Shown one piece after another: positions 16,444 to 27,625 of a stretch of DNA of 64,000 nucleotides (positions within the stretch are counted from its first letter, which is position 1; each line of letters opens with the position of its first letter). The notes under the pieces were generated by a model. It saw nothing but the letters and a program-made list of their open reading frames with translations, ran no database searches and was not told the DNA's origin. Source of the stretch: Streptomyces albidoflavus (GTDB taxonomy: Bacteria; Actinomycetota; Actinomycetes; Streptomycetales; Streptomycetaceae); the NCBI RefSeq assembly GCF_000719955.1, contig NZ_JOII01000012.1:62001-126000 (forward strand), read 5' to 3'. The position numbers were made by a program, and so were the translations under genes.

Positions 16444-17724
16444 GTGTCCCACCCCCGCCCCGCGAGCCCGACCGGCACCGCCCGCCAGACCCCCGACTTC
16501 CTCACCATGTGGCGCGATCTCGCCCCCCTCGGCCGCCACGCCACGAGCGGCGGCTACCGGCGCTACGCCTGGGGCGGCGCCGACCGCGAGTGCCGCGCCT
16601 GGTTCCGCGAACAGGCCGAACTGCGGGAGCTGGCCTACGAGGTCGACCGCAACGGCAACCAGTGGGCCTGGTACGGCGTCCGGGGCTGGGCCGAGGCGGG
16701 CCCCGGCGAGGCCGTCGTCACCGGCTCGCACCTCGACTCCGTCCCCGACGGCGGCGCCTTCGACGGCCCCCTCGGCGTCGTCTCCGCCTTCGCCGCCCTC
16801 GACCGGCTCCTGGCACGCGGCGCCGTCCCCACCCGCCCCCTCGCCCTGGTCAACTTCGGCGACGAGGAAGGCGCCCGCTTCGGCCTCGCCTGCGTCGGCT
16901 CCCGCCTCGCCACCGGCCGCCTCACCCCCGCCGACGCGGCCCTCCTGCGCGACGCCGACGGCATCACCCTGCCCGCGGCGATGGAGGCCGCCGGCTACGA
17001 CCCGGACACCCTCGGTCCCGACCCCGACCGCCTCTCCCGCATCGGCGCCTTCGTCGAACTCCACGTCGAACAGGGCCGCTCCCTCGACCTCACCGGCGAC
17101 CCGGTCGGCATCGCCGGCTCCATCTGGCCGCACGGCCGCTGGCGGTACGACTTCCACGGCGAGGCCAACCACGCCGGCACCACCCGCCTCGGCGACCGCC
17201 GCGACCCGATGCTGACCTACGCCGGGACCGTCCTGGAGGCCCGCCGCGAGGCCGAACTCGCAGGCGCCGTCGCCACCTTCGGCAAGGTCGCCGTCGAACC
17301 CAACGGCGTCAACGCCATCCCCTCGCTGGTCCGCGGCTGGCTCGACTCCCGCGCCCCCGACCAGGCGAGCCTGGACGCCGTCACCAGCGCCGTCGAGGCC
17401 GCCGCCCGCACCCGCGCCGCCCGCGACGGCATCTCCCTCGACGTGGTCCGCGAGTCGTTCACCCCCGTCGTGGAGTTCCACCGCGCCCTCGGCGCCGAAC
17501 TCGGCCGCATCCTCGACGCCCCCGGTATGCCGCCCGTCCCCGTCCTCGGCACCGGCGCCGGACACGACGCGGGCATCCTCGCCGACTCCGTCCCCGCCGC
17601 CATGCTCTTCGTCCGCAACCCCACCGGCGTCTCCCACTCCCCGGCCGAACACGCCGCCGAGGACGACTGCCTCGCCGGCGTCGAGGCCCTCACCGACGTC
17701 CTGGAGGGACTCGCGTGCGTGTGA
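16444..17724 (+). CDS. M20-family amidohydrolase (allantoate amidohydrolase type) of the hut cluster
   Basis: A 426-residue zinc-dependent hydrolase from GTG 16444, with GGAGGAG 6 bases upstream. Metal ligands are visible in [33 protein letters not shown] and the late GTGAGHDAG, and [17 protein letters not shown] is the family's dimer/substrate loop. The fold is that of allantoate amidohydrolases and N-carbamoyl amino acid hydrolases. It overlaps the start of HutF by 10 bases, so I infer that it removes the formyl group from N-formyl-L-glutamate, the HutF product, in place of a classical HutG. That substrate is an inference from context; the automatic family name would suggest allantoate. Confidence 0.82.
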   Translation: MSHPRPASPTGTARQTPDFLTMWRDLAPLGRHATSGGYRRYAWGGADRECRAWFREQAELRELAYEVDRNGNQWAWYGVRGWAEAGPGEAVVTGSHLDSVPDGGAFDGPLGVVSAFAALDRLLARGAVPTRPLALVNFGDEEGARFGLACVGSRLATGRLTPADAALLRDADGITLPAAMEAAGYDPDTLGPDPDRLSRIGAFVELHVEQGRSLDLTGDPVGIAGSIWPHGRWRYDFHGEANHAGTTRLGDRRDPMLTYAGTVLEARREAELAGAVATFGKVAVEPNGVNAIPSLVRGWLDSRAPDQASLDAVTSAVEAAARTRAARDGISLDVVRESFTPVVEFHRALGAELGRILDAPGMPPVPVLGTGAGHDAGILADSVPAAMLFVRNPTGVSHSPAEHAAEDDCLAGVEALTDVLEGLACV

Positions 17725-19139
17725 ACACCTACTGGCTGGAGCACGCCTGGCTCGGCGACCGCGTCGAGAGCGGCGTCGTCGTCGACCTCGTCCCGCCGGA
17801 CGCCCCCGGTCCCGTCCCCCTCGACGAGGAACTGGGCGACGGCACCCGGGCCCCCGGCCCCGTCCCGCCCGGACACCTCCTCGCCGTCCGCACCGGGGTC
17901 CCCGCGCCCCCGCCCGGCGCCGTCCGGCTGCCCGGCCTCACCCTGCCCGGCCTCGCCAACGCCCACTCGCACGCCTTCCACCGCGCGCTGCGCGCCACCG
18001 TCCAGGTCGGCTCCGGCACCTTCTGGACCTGGCGCGAGACCATGTACCGCTTCGCCGCCGCCCTCACCCCGGACAGCTACCACGCGCTGGCCCGCGCCGT
18101 GTACGCCGAGATGGCGCTGGCCGGGATCACCGCCGTCGGGGAGTTCCACTACCTCCACCACCAGCCCGACGGCCGCCCCTACGACAACCCCAACGCCATG
18201 GGCGAGGCGCTGATCGCGGCCGCCGCCGACGCCGGCATCCGGCTCACCCTGCTCGACACCGCCTACCTCTCCTCCGGCTTCGGCGCCGCACCCGACCGCC
18301 ACCAGCGCCGGTTCAGCGATTCCACCGCCGACGCCTGGGCCGAGCGCGTGAGCCTGCTGCGCGGCGACAGCCACACCCTGATCGGGGCCGCCGTCCACTC
18401 GGTCCGCGCCGTCCCCGCCGGTCAGCTCGCCACCGTCGCCGACTTCGCCCGCCACCGGGACGCGCCCCTGCACGTCCACCTCTCCGAGCAGCGCGCCGAG
18501 AACGAGGCGTGCCTCGCCGCCACCGGCCGCACCCCCACCCAGCTCCTCGCCGACCACGGTGTCCTCGGCCCGCGCACCACCGGCGTCCACAACACCCACC
18601 TCACCGACGAGGACATCACCCTCATCGGCACCAGCGGGACCGGCACCTGCATGTGCCCCACCACCGAACGCGACCTCGCCGACGGCATCGGCCCCGCCCC
18701 CCGCCTCCAGCGCGCCGGCAGCCCGCTCAGCCTCGGCAGCGACAGCCACGCTGTCATCGACCTCTTCGAGGAGGCCCGCGCCCTCGAACTGAACGAGCGG
18801 CTGCGCACCCGCACCCGCGGTCACTGGACCGCCGCCGCCCTGCTGCGCGCCGCCACCGCCGACGGCCACGCCGCCCTCGGCCGCCCCGAGGCGGGCAGCC
18901 TCGCCCCCGGCGCCCCCGCCGACCTCACCACGCTCGCCCTCGACACCGTACGGACGGCCGGGGCGCCGCCGCTGCTCGGCGCCGAGACCGCCGTCTTCGC
19001 CGCGAGCGCCGCCGACGTGACGCACGTCCTGGTCGGCGGGCGGGTGATCGTCCGCGACGGCGTCCACGTACGGCTGCCCGGGACCGGGCGGGCGCTCGCC
19101 GAGGCGGTGGCCGCCGTCCGGGACGGGGGCGGCCGGTAG
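17715..19139 (+). CDS. hutF: Formimidoylglutamate deiminase
   Basis: A 474-residue amidohydrolase-superfamily enzyme that converts N-formimidoyl-L-glutamate to N-formyl-L-glutamate and ammonia in histidine breakdown. GTG 17715 lies 5 bases after GGAGGGA; GTG 17721 is also possible. The zinc site shows [14 protein letters not shown] (HxH), HVHLSEQ and the late [14 protein letters not shown]sp motif. [18 protein letters not shown] and [10 protein letters not shown] are typical of HutF. It overlaps the M20 gene upstream and is followed by hutI 53 bases downstream, so the three act in one pathway. Confidence 0.9.
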   Translation: MRVNTYWLEHAWLGDRVESGVVVDLVPPDAPGPVPLDEELGDGTRAPGPVPPGHLLAVRTGVPAPPPGAVRLPGLTLPGLANAHSHAFHRALRATVQVGSGTFWTWRETMYRFAAALTPDSYHALARAVYAEMALAGITAVGEFHYLHHQPDGRPYDNPNAMGEALIAAAADAGIRLTLLDTAYLSSGFGAAPDRHQRRFSDSTADAWAERVSLLRGDSHTLIGAAVHSVRAVPAGQLATVADFARHRDAPLHVHLSEQRAENEACLAATGRTPTQLLADHGVLGPRTTGVHNTHLTDEDITLIGTSGTGTCMCPTTERDLADGIGPAPRLQRAGSPLSLGSDSHAVIDLFEEARALELNERLRTRTRGHWTAAALLRAATADGHAALGRPEAGSLAPGAPADLTTLALDTVRTAGAPPLLGAETAVFAASAADVTHVLVGGRVIVRDGVHVRLPGTGRALAEAVAAVRDGGGR

Positions 19140-19192
19140 CCGCCCCCCTCGTGCAGTCGTCAGCAAGTCCCCTGTCGGAGAAGGTGGTTGTG

Positions 19193-20410
19193 GTGCAGAG
19201 CAGTACGTACGGGAACGGTGGCGGACAGGGCGGGTCGACGGCGGTGGTGGGGATCTCCTCGCTGGTGACCAACGACCCCGCGCAGGGCGACGGTTCGCCG
19301 CTCGGGGTGATCCGGGACGCCGCCCTCGTCATCGAGGGCGACCGGGTCGTGTGGACGGGGGAGGGGGCGCGCGTCCCCGCCACCGACCACGTCGTGGACG
19401 CGGGAGGGCGGGCCGTCGTCCCCGGCTTCGTCGACTCCCACTCGCACCTCGTCTTCGCGGGCGACCGCACCGAGGAGTTCGCCGCCCGGATGTCCGGCCG
19501 CCCGTACAGCGCCGGAGGCATCCGCACCACCGTCGCCGCCACCCGGGCCGCCAGTGACGAGGCGCTCTCCGCCAACGTCGCCCGCTACCTCGCCGAGGCG
19601 CTGCGCCAGGGCACCACCACCTTCGAGACCAAGTCCGGCTACGGCCTCACCGTCGAGGACGAGGCCCGCGCCCTGCGCGTCGCCGCCGCCCACACCGACG
19701 AGGTCACCTACCTTGGCGCCCACATCGTCGCCCCCGAGTACGCCGACGACCCCGCCGCCTACGTCGACCTCGTCACCGGCCCCATGCTCGACGCCTGCGC
19801 GCCCCACGCCCGCTGGGTCGACGTCTTCTGCGAACGCGGCGCCTTCGACGGCGACGCCGCCCGCGCGATCCTCACCGCCGGACGCGCCAAGGGCCTCGTC
19901 CCGCGCATCCACGCCAACCAGCTCGGCCACGGCCCCGGCGTCCAGCTCGCCGTCGAACTCGACGCGGCCAGCGCCGACCACTGCACCCACCTCACCGACG
20001 CCGACGTGGACGCCCTCGCCGCCGGGAACACCGTCGCCACCCTGCTGCCGGGCGCCGAGTTCTCCACCCGCGCCCCCTGGCCGGACGCCCGCCGGCTGCT
20101 CGACGCCGGGGTCACCGTGGCGCTCTCCACCGACTGCAACCCCGGCTCCTCCTTCACCTCCTCGGTCCCCTTCTGCGTCGCCCTCGCCGTCCGCGACATG
20201 GGGATGACCCCCGACGAGGCGCTCTGGGCGGCCACCGCGGGCGGGGCCGCCGCCCTGCGCCGCGAGGACGTGGGCCGCCTGGAGCCCGGCGCCCGGGCCG
20301 ACCTGGTCCTCCTCGACGCGCCCAGCCACGTCCACCTCGCCTACCGGCCGGGGGTGCCGCTGGTGGCGGGCGTCTGGCGGGCCGGGGAGCAGGCCGTCCC
20401 GCTGGGCTGA
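19193..20410 (+). CDS. hutI: Imidazolonepropionase
   Basis: A 405-residue cytosolic amidohydrolase that opens imidazolone propionate to formimidoylglutamate, the step before HutF. GTG 19193 is preferred, with GGAGAAGG 8 bases upstream; three further in-frame starts lie just before it. Metal motifs are [17 protein letters not shown] (HxH), the histidines in [11 protein letters not shown] and the late STDCNPGSS Asp. [12 protein letters not shown] and [12 protein letters not shown] fit HutI. A strong hairpin at 20432-20471 ends the transcript. The urocanase and histidine ammonia-lyase genes are not in this window. Confidence 0.93.
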   Translation: MQSSTYGNGGGQGGSTAVVGISSLVTNDPAQGDGSPLGVIRDAALVIEGDRVVWTGEGARVPATDHVVDAGGRAVVPGFVDSHSHLVFAGDRTEEFAARMSGRPYSAGGIRTTVAATRAASDEALSANVARYLAEALRQGTTTFETKSGYGLTVEDEARALRVAAAHTDEVTYLGAHIVAPEYADDPAAYVDLVTGPMLDACAPHARWVDVFCERGAFDGDAARAILTAGRAKGLVPRIHANQLGHGPGVQLAVELDAASADHCTHLTDADVDALAAGNTVATLLPGAEFSTRAPWPDARRLLDAGVTVALSTDCNPGSSFTSSVPFCVALAVRDMGMTPDEALWAATAGGAAALRREDVGRLEPGARADLVLLDAPSHVHLAYRPGVPLVAGVWRAGEQAVPLG

Positions 20411-20431
20411 CCGGGGACGCCCCCCCCACAC

Positions 20432-20471
20432 GCGGCAGGGCCCGCCTCCCCGAGGGGAAGCGGGCCCTGCC
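20432..20471. terminator. Bidirectional terminator between hutI and the sigma gene
   Basis: A perfect 13-base stem, CGGCAGGGCCCGC (20432-20444) with 20459-20471, has an inner TCCCC/GGGGA pair. It serves converging genes on both sides. Confidence 0.85.
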
Positions 20472-20509
20472 GAAGCCTGTGTGCGGGTGGCGCGGCCGTG
20501 CGGGGCCGG

Positions 20510-21463
20510 TCACTCCACGACCGTCAGCCCCTTGCGCAGCCGGTTCAGCGTGCGGGTCAGCAGACGGGAGACGTGCATCTGGGAGATCCCCAGCTCCTCG
20601 CCGATCTCCGACTGCGTCATGTTGGCGGTGAAGCGCAGCGAGAGGATGCGGCGGTCGCGGGCGGGCAGCTCCGCGATGAGCGGCTTGAGGGACTCGACGT
20701 ACTCGATGCCCTCGATGCCGTGGTCCTCGTACCCGATGCGGTCGGCCAGCGCGCCCTCGGAGTCGTCCTCCTCGGGCTGGGCGTCGAGCGAACTGGCGGT
20801 GTACGCGTTGGACGCCGCCATCCCCTCGACGACCTCCTCCTGGCTCAGGCCCAGGCGGTCGGCCAGCTCGCGCACGGTCGGCGCGCGGTCCAGCTTCTGT
20901 GCCAGCTCGTCCCCGGCCTTCGCCAGGTCCAGCCGCAGCTCCTGCAGGCGGCGCGGGACCCGCACCGACCAGGAGGTGTCGCGGAAGAACCGCTTGATCT
21001 CGCCGATGATCGTCGGCATGGCGAACGTGGGGAACTCCACGCCGCGGCTCAGCTCGAACCGGTCGATCGCCTTGATCAGGCCGATCGTGCCGACCTGGAT
21101 GATGTCCTCCATCGGCTCGCTGCGGGAGCGGAAGCGGGAGGCGGCGAACTTCACCAGGGCGAGGTTCAGCTCGACCAGGGTGTTCCGTACGTAGGCGAAC
21201 TCCGCGGTGCCCTCCGCCAGCGTCTCCAGCCGGGCGAAGAGGGTCTTGGAGAGGGCGCGGGCGTCCAGCGGCCCCACCTTGTCGTACGCGGGGATCTCCG
21301 GCAGCTCGTGGCCCGGATCGTCATAGGGGAGGTCGTCGGCGGCCATGGCCGCCGCGGAGTCCTCGTGCGTTTCCTGGGTTTCCCCGGCGCTGTCGGCGGA
21401 CAGGTGTGCGAGTGGGGCGGTCGACGCCGTCAGGCGGGTCTGCGCGTCGAGCTGGGGTGACAT
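20510..21463 (-). CDS. SigB/SigF-family RNA polymerase sigma factor
   Basis: A 317-residue sigma-70 family member of the stress/sporulation (SigB/F/G) group. ATG 21463 is selected for GGAGG 5 bases upstream; ATGs at 21475 and 21487 are in frame. After an acidic variable N-terminus come region 2 (YVRNTLVELNLALVKFAASR, then EDIIQVGTIGLIKAIDRFEL and GEIKRFFRDTSWSVRVPRRL), region 3 (LAKAGDELAQKLDRAPTVRE) and region 4 (RDRRILSLRFTANMTQSEIG, then ISQMHVSRLLTRTLNRLRKG). It diverges from a STAS antagonist and an anti-sigma kinase gene, which together make a partner-switching module. Gene order recalls the SigI/ArsI/PrsI group of S. coelicolor, from memory. Confidence 0.9.
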   Translation of the reverse strand: MSPQLDAQTRLTASTAPLAHLSADSAGETQETHEDSAAAMAADDLPYDDPGHELPEIPAYDKVGPLDARALSKTLFARLETLAEGTAEFAYVRNTLVELNLALVKFAASRFRSRSEPMEDIIQVGTIGLIKAIDRFELSRGVEFPTFAMPTIIGEIKRFFRDTSWSVRVPRRLQELRLDLAKAGDELAQKLDRAPTVRELADRLGLSQEEVVEGMAASNAYTASSLDAQPEEDDSEGALADRIGYEDHGIEGIEYVESLKPLIAELPARDRRILSLRFTANMTQSEIGEELGISQMHVSRLLTRTLNRLRKGLTVVE

Positions 21464-21618
21464 GATGTCCTCCATCGTTCTCGGCATATGGCTGCCGATG
21501 CCAATACGTGCACTGAAGGTGTGCGGCGCCTCCGAAGCCGGCCGTGTCGAATGGGTGCTCCTATAGCCCTACCGAATCCCCTGACCAGGTCGCAAGTGAG
21601 CTTTGTGGCTAAATGTCC

Positions 21619-21642
21619 GTTTTCCAGGGCTGGTTCGGGTAC
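21619..21642 (+). promoter_or_regulatory. Predicted SigB-type promoter before the STAS gene
   Basis: GTTT at 21619-21622, a 14-base spacer, then GGGTAC at 21637-21642 fit the streptomycete SigB consensus GNNT-N14-16-GGGTAC/T. It lies 63 bases before the STAS start. This suggests the module is transcribed by its own class of sigma factor. Confidence 0.6.
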
Positions 21643-21704
21643 CGGACGACCTGGTGAGGGCGTAGTGTTCGAGGGCGTCAGTCAGTAGTCAGGACGGGTC
21701 GGAA

Positions 21705-22085
21705 ATGAGTAACGGCATGGACCGCCAGACGGTCGGCAGCACCCCACGGGGCCGGCTCCGTGTAGACGTCCGCAACGAGGGCAGCAGTGCCGTGGTGACC
21801 CCGGCGGGTGAGCTGGACCACCACACCGCCGATCTGCTCCGGGAGCCCCTCGAAGAGGCCGTATCCCAAGGCAGGGCGCGTCTCGTCGTCGACTGCTCAC
21901 AGCTGGAGTTCTGCGATTCCACCGGGCTCAACGTCCTGCTCGGCGCCCGCCTCAAGGCGGAGGCTGCCGGGGGCGGGGTCCATCTCGCCGCGATGCGGCC
22001 GGTGGTCGCACGCGTCTTCCAGATCACCGGGGCCGAGGCGGTCTTCACCGTCCACGACTCCCTCGAGTCGGCCCTCGCCGACTGA
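21705..22085 (+). CDS. STAS-domain anti-sigma factor antagonist
   Basis: A 126-residue single STAS domain. The phosphorylatable serine lies in FCDSTGLNVLLGARLKAEA at about residue 72, the conserved DSxG of SpoIIAA/RsbV/BldG proteins. In the unphosphorylated state it should bind the anti-sigma kinase and free the sigma factor. The ribosome site before ATG 21705 is weak (GGTCGGA). It is followed after 254 bases by the kinase gene and is divergent from the sigma gene. Confidence 0.9.
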   Translation: MSNGMDRQTVGSTPRGRLRVDVRNEGSSAVVTPAGELDHHTADLLREPLEEAVSQGRARLVVDCSQLEFCDSTGLNVLLGARLKAEAAGGGVHLAAMRPVVARVFQITGAEAVFTVHDSLESALAD

Positions 22086-22339
22086 CCCCCCGGGCCTTCT
22101 TCGCCGCCGGGACCAGGATTTATCCCACAGTTGCGCCGCCGTGACCGACGCGTTACCAGTGTCACAGGCAGGTCGCGAAATACGTGGGTGTTCTCACGGT
22201 CACTTCGGGCAGGAGAGACCCTGGACGCGTCGCTCGGACCAACGGGCGGCGCGCCAGAACCCCCTATAAGTTCCTTTTATGTTCCGCAGGATCGACCAGG
22301 CACATCGTTGAACTGGCGAATCGGTGAGGTGAAGCGCTG

Positions 22340-22858
22340 ATGAGCACCACCCGGCCCTCTCTGCCGGGCGACCGCGGCCCCGAGACGGACGCGAACGTCG
22401 CCCAGGGGCCCCTGGCGCCCGTGGAGCGCCTGGTGCGCAAGCTCGGGCTCGCCGACGCCACCGGCATCGTCCCGATGGCCCGGGACTTCACCCGGCAGGC
22501 CCTCTACGACTGGGGCTGGCTGCCGGCGCCCGACGCCGAGCGCAGGGCCGCCGCCGAGGATGTGCTGCTGGTCGTCTCCGAGCTGGTCACCAACGCGTGC
22601 CTGCACGCCGACGGGCCCCAGGAGTTGCGCGTGGGCGCGCAGGGCAAGGTCCTGCGACTGGAAGTCGCCGACAAGGGGGCCGGTGAGCCCGCTCCCCGTA
22701 CCCCCCACCGGGCCGGGCGGCCCGGCGGCCACGGCATGTTCATCGTCCAGCGCCTCTGCCTCGACTGGGGCGTCCTCCGCGTCCCCGGCGTCCCCGGCAA
22801 GACCGTCTGGGCCGAACTCGCGGCCCCGGACGACCTGGGCGCCGCTGCGACGTCCTGA
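22340..22858 (+). CDS. Anti-sigma factor, HATPase_c serine kinase
   Basis: A 172-residue SpoIIAB/RsbW-like protein from ATG 22340, after GAGGTGAAG. The ATP fold shows the N box SELVTNACLHADGPQEL (about residues 79-95), the G1 box DKGAGEP and the G2 box GGHGMFIVQRL. It should hold the divergent sigma factor inactive and phosphorylate the STAS antagonist. A TATAAG sequence at about 22265-22270 may be part of its own promoter. Downstream there is only the repeat array, then a convergent gene. Confidence 0.88.
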   Translation: MSTTRPSLPGDRGPETDANVAQGPLAPVERLVRKLGLADATGIVPMARDFTRQALYDWGWLPAPDAERRAAAEDVLLVVSELVTNACLHADGPQELRVGAQGKVLRLEVADKGAGEPAPRTPHRAGRPGGHGMFIVQRLCLDWGVLRVPGVPGKTVWAELAAPDDLGAAATS

Positions 22859-22863
22859 CGGCG

Positions 22864-23492
22864 GGCCTCAAACGCCGGCCGGGCTCGATCTGTGGCCTCA
22901 AACGCCGGCCGGGCTGAGATGGGCTGGGGTCCGGCTCCACACACCGGTTCAGGATGGCCTCAAACGCCGGCCGGGCTGGAACTGTGGCCTCAAGCGCCGG
23001 CCGGGCTGGAACTGTGGCCTCAAGCGCCGGCCGGGCTGGAAGTTACGGCCTCCAGCGTCGGCCGCCGGGCTGGAAGAACGTGGCCTCCAGTGCCGACTGG
23101 TCCTGGCCGTGTGCTCTCCAGAGCCAACCGGGCTCGGAAACTGTGCCCTGAAGTCAGGCCGGGCTGGAAGAGCTGTCCCCGGTGCCGCCTGTCTCGACTC
23201 GAAGGCTTCCCCGATTGCCGAGGGGCCGGCCTCCAGGGCTGGCCGCGTCTGAGGTCGTTCTAGGCCGGAACGGGCCCGGGGAGCCGGGGCAGGACAGATG
23301 CCCGCAATACCCAGCCCGGCCGGCGTTTGAGGCCATCCTGAACCGGTGGGTGGGACCGGAGGTCAGCCATAAGTCAGCCCGGCCGGCGCTTGAGGCCACA
23401 GTTCTGAGCCTGGCCGGCGTTTGAGGCCACAGAGTTTCCAGCCCGGCCGGCGCTTGAGGCCACCCCTCCCAGCCCGAACGGCGCCTGAGTCC
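22864..23492. repeat. Array of 22-base repeats in two opposing blocks
   Basis: The core GGCCTCAAACGCCGGCCGGGCT (or AAGCG) occurs rightwards at 22864, 22894, 22956, 22986 and 23016, with a strict 30-base step where adjacent. Decayed copies lie near 23047, 23082, 23113 and 23145. It recurs leftwards at 23313-23334, 23376-23397, 23407-23428 and 23440-23461, plus a decayed copy at 23471-23492. Positions 22942-22979 and 23311-23348 form a perfect 38-base inverted repeat. The whole block lies between convergent genes and codes for nothing I can support. Confidence 0.85.
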
Positions 23493-23554
23493 CGCAGCGG
23501 GCCCATGGGCGCGGCCCAGCGACCCCTCAGCCCCGGCCCTCCGGGCCGGAAAAG

Positions 23555-23601
23555 CCCCGAGCCCCGCGACCTGGCCGGCAGGCCAAGTGCGGGGCTCGGG
23601 G
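23555..23601 (-). terminator. Terminator of the POT transporter gene
   Basis: A perfect 13-base stem (CCCCGAGCCCCGC at 23555-23567 with 23589-23601) lies 18 bases downstream of the transporter stop. Confidence 0.8.
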
Positions 23602-23618
23602 TGTGAGGTGGGGCGAGG

Positions 23619-25109
<1,491 letters not shown>

Positions 25110-25637
25110 GGGTCGATCCTTGTGGGTTCGGGACGCGCGGCTGCGAGAGCGGATACGCGCCCGGTGGGGGGTTCGGCCGGCACCGGCGTCGTCCTCCGTC
25201 CCAGTTCCCCCACGCCCAGGGGTCCTGACCTCGCGGAGTCCGTGAGGCGGGGGACGGCGACACCGGGATCCACACCCCGTCCGCCACCACCGCCTCCGGG
25301 TCCGCGCGGGATCTCGGGGCAGGGGCGGCCGGGGCCCGGCCACAGGTCATTCCTTTCAGGGCCGGACGGAACCGGCCCGCACACAAAAGTGACCTTCAGC
25401 CCGCATAGCAGGCCAAAGGTCCTCATGTAGTGCTACAGGCGTCTCGCCACCATACGTCATGACTATCTGGACTATGGAAGAGCTTGAGAGATGGATCACA
25501 GGTGAAGGAGGTGTCGAACGCCTCAATCGAAGGTGAATGGATCATTCCATCGCTGCCTTGCAGGGTACGCCCCGGGCGGGCGCGCAGCAGGGGCGGAGCC
25601 CGGGCGGGGCCGGGGCCGCGCGGACTACCATCACCCC
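25110..25637. other. Divergent intergenic region, transporter versus response regulator
   Basis: About 530 bases that must hold both divergent promoters. It contains the palindrome TGTAG-TG-CTACA at 25426-25437 in an AT-richer stretch (25380-25550), which could be an operator for the transporter gene. I found no coding sequence or RNA gene I can support. Confidence 0.45.
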
Positions 25638-26315
25638 ATGACCCGTGTACTGCTCGCCGAGGACGACGCGTCCATCTCGGAGCCCCTGGCCCGCGCCCTG
25701 CGCAGAGAGGGATACGAGGTGGAAGTCCGCCAGGACGGGCCCACCGCCCTCGACGCCGGACTGCGAGGCGGTGTCGACCTCGTCGTCCTGGACCTGGGAC
25801 TGCCCGGCATGGACGGCCTGGAGGTCGCCCGCCGGCTCCGTTCCGACGGCCACACGGTTCCGATCCTGATCCTGACCGCCCGCGCGGACGAGGTGGACAC
25901 CGTCGTGGGCCTCGACGCGGGCGCCGACGACTACGTCACCAAGCCGTTCCGCCTCGCCGAACTGCTGGCCCGGGTCCGGGCCCTGCTGCGGCGCGGCGCC
26001 GCCGAGCCGCCCCAGCCCACCGCGACGCACGGCGTGCGGATCGACGTCGAGTCGCACCGGGCCTGGATGGGCGACGAGGAACTCCAGCTCACCGCCAAGG
26101 AGTTCGACCTGCTGCGGGTCCTGGTGCGGGACGCGGGCCGGGTCGTCACCCGCGACCAGCTGATGCGCGAGGTCTGGGACACCACCTGGTGGTCCTCGAC
26201 CAAGACCCTCGACATGCACATCTCCTGGCTGCGCAAGAAGCTCGGCGACGACGCGGCCAACCCCCGCTACATCGCCACCGTGCGCGGCGTCGGCTTCCGC
26301 TTCGAGAAGTCCTGA
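25638..26315 (+). CDS. OmpR/PhoB-family response regulator
   Basis: A 225-residue two-component regulator from ATG 25638. The receiver domain has the acidic pair D9/D10, the phospho-acceptor D52 (VVLDLGLPG), T80 and K102 (YVTKPF). Residues about 130-222 form the winged-helix DNA-binding domain (AKEFDLLRVLVRDAGRVVTR, ending RYIATVRGVGFRFE). The partner sensor kinase starts 52 bases downstream. The regulated genes are not evident from this window. Confidence 0.92.
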   Translation: MTRVLLAEDDASISEPLARALRREGYEVEVRQDGPTALDAGLRGGVDLVVLDLGLPGMDGLEVARRLRSDGHTVPILILTARADEVDTVVGLDAGADDYVTKPFRLAELLARVRALLRRGAAEPPQPTATHGVRIDVESHRAWMGDEELQLTAKEFDLLRVLVRDAGRVVTRDQLMREVWDTTWWSSTKTLDMHISWLRKKLGDDAANPRYIATVRGVGFRFEKS

Positions 26316-26367
26316 ACCCCCGAGGACCTCTGCCCCGCCGAGGCCCCCTGATCGCCCGAGGACCCCA

Positions 26368-27606
26368 GTGCGCCGCCGTCTGATCAACTCCACGCTCGCC
26401 GTGGTCCTCGTGGTGATCGCCGTCTTCGGCGGCACGCTGGTGATCGTGGAGACCCGCACCATCACCAACAGCGCGCAGGAGAGCGTCGAGTCCGAGGCGC
26501 TGCGGCTCGCCTCCATCGTCGACAGCCGCCTGATCAGCGAGGAACGCATCAGCGCGGGCCTGCTGCAGGACCAGATCGCCGCCAAGCGCTACGCCCGGAT
26601 CGACATCCCCGGGCGGGCCGCCATCGAGATCGGCGAGCGCCCCGACGGGGACGTCATCGAGGCCCGCGCCACCGGCGAGGAGGGCGAGTCCGTCCTGGTC
26701 CAGGAGCCGCGCGCCGCCGTCACCGGGGAGGTCGGCCGTACCCTGATGATCATCGGCGGGGTCGCGCTGCTCGCCGTGGTCGCCGCCGTCCTCCTCGCCG
26801 TCCGCCAGGGCAACCGGCTCGCCGCGCCCCTGACCGACCTCGCCGAGACCGCCGAACGCCTCGGCTCCGGCGACCCCCGGCCGCGCCACAAGCGGTACGG
26901 GGTGCCCGAGCTGGACCGGGTCGCCGACGTGCTGGACGGGTCGGCCGAACGGATCGCCCGGATGCTGACCGCCGAGCGGCGCCTCGCCGCCGACGCCTCG
27001 CACCAGCTCCGCACCCCGCTGACCGCCCTCTCCATGCGGCTCGACGAGATCACCCTCACCGAGGACCTGGAGACGGTCCGCGAGGAGGCCACCATCGCGC
27101 TGGCCCAGGTCGAGCGGCTCACCGACGTGGTCGAGCGGCTGCTGACCAACGCCCGCGACCCCCGTACCGGCTCGGCCGTCGCCTTCGACCTGTACGAGGT
27201 GGTCAAGCAGCAGCTGGAGGAGTGGCGGCCCGCCTACCGCTCCGAGGGGCGGGCCATCGTCTGCTCGGGCCGCCGCGACCTGCGGGCCGTCGCCACCCCG
27301 GGGGCGGTCGCCCAGGTGCTGGCGGCGTTGATCGAGAACTCGCTCATGCACGGCGGCGGCACGGTCGCGCTCAGGACCCGGGTGACCGGGAACCAGGCGG
27401 TGGTCGAGGTCGCCGACGAGGGGTCCGGCGTCCCCGCCGACCTGGGCGCGCGGATCTTCGAGCGGACGATCAGCGGCCGCAACTCGACCGGGATCGGGCT
27501 GGCGGTGGCGCGGGACCTGGCCGAGGCGGACGGCGGGCGGCTGGAGCTGCTCCAGCCGCAGCCGGCGGTCTTCGGGCTCTTCCTCTCCCGGGCGCCCGAG
27601 GACTGA
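26368..27606 (+). CDS. Sensor histidine kinase, partner of the upstream regulator
   Basis: A 412-residue membrane kinase from GTG 26368 with GAGGA upstream. Helix 1 is residues about 7-28 and helix 2 about 124-146, enclosing an extracytoplasmic sensor of about 95 residues. HAMP follows, then the H box DASHQLRTPLTAL with His 212, the N box ALIENSLMHGGG, the G1 box DEGSGVPADLG and the G2 box RNSTGIGLAVARDLAEADGG. The stop codon lies inside a short palindrome shared with the convergent GtrA gene. Confidence 0.92.
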   Translation: MRRRLINSTLAVVLVVIAVFGGTLVIVETRTITNSAQESVESEALRLASIVDSRLISEERISAGLLQDQIAAKRYARIDIPGRAAIEIGERPDGDVIEARATGEEGESVLVQEPRAAVTGEVGRTLMIIGGVALLAVVAAVLLAVRQGNRLAAPLTDLAETAERLGSGDPRPRHKRYGVPELDRVADVLDGSAERIARMLTAERRLAADASHQLRTPLTALSMRLDEITLTEDLETVREEATIALAQVERLTDVVERLLTNARDPRTGSAVAFDLYEVVKQQLEEWRPAYRSEGRAIVCSGRRDLRAVATPGAVAQVLAALIENSLMHGGGTVALRTRVTGNQAVVEVADEGSGVPADLGARIFERTISGRNSTGIGLAVARDLAEADGGRLELLQPQPAVFGLFLSRAPED

Positions 27607-27625
27607 GCCGGGCGGCCGGGCTCAG
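27603..27625. terminator. Compact palindrome holding both convergent stop codons
   Basis: CTGAGCC (27603-27609) pairs with GGCTCAG (27619-27625) around a GC-rich loop. The TGA stops of the kinase and of the GtrA gene lie in the two arms. Confidence 0.5.

Noticed and set aside
22864..23492. CRISPR array
   Set aside because: Repeats run in both orientations, spacers are 8-40 bases and partly identical, copies decay gradually, and no cas genes are present.
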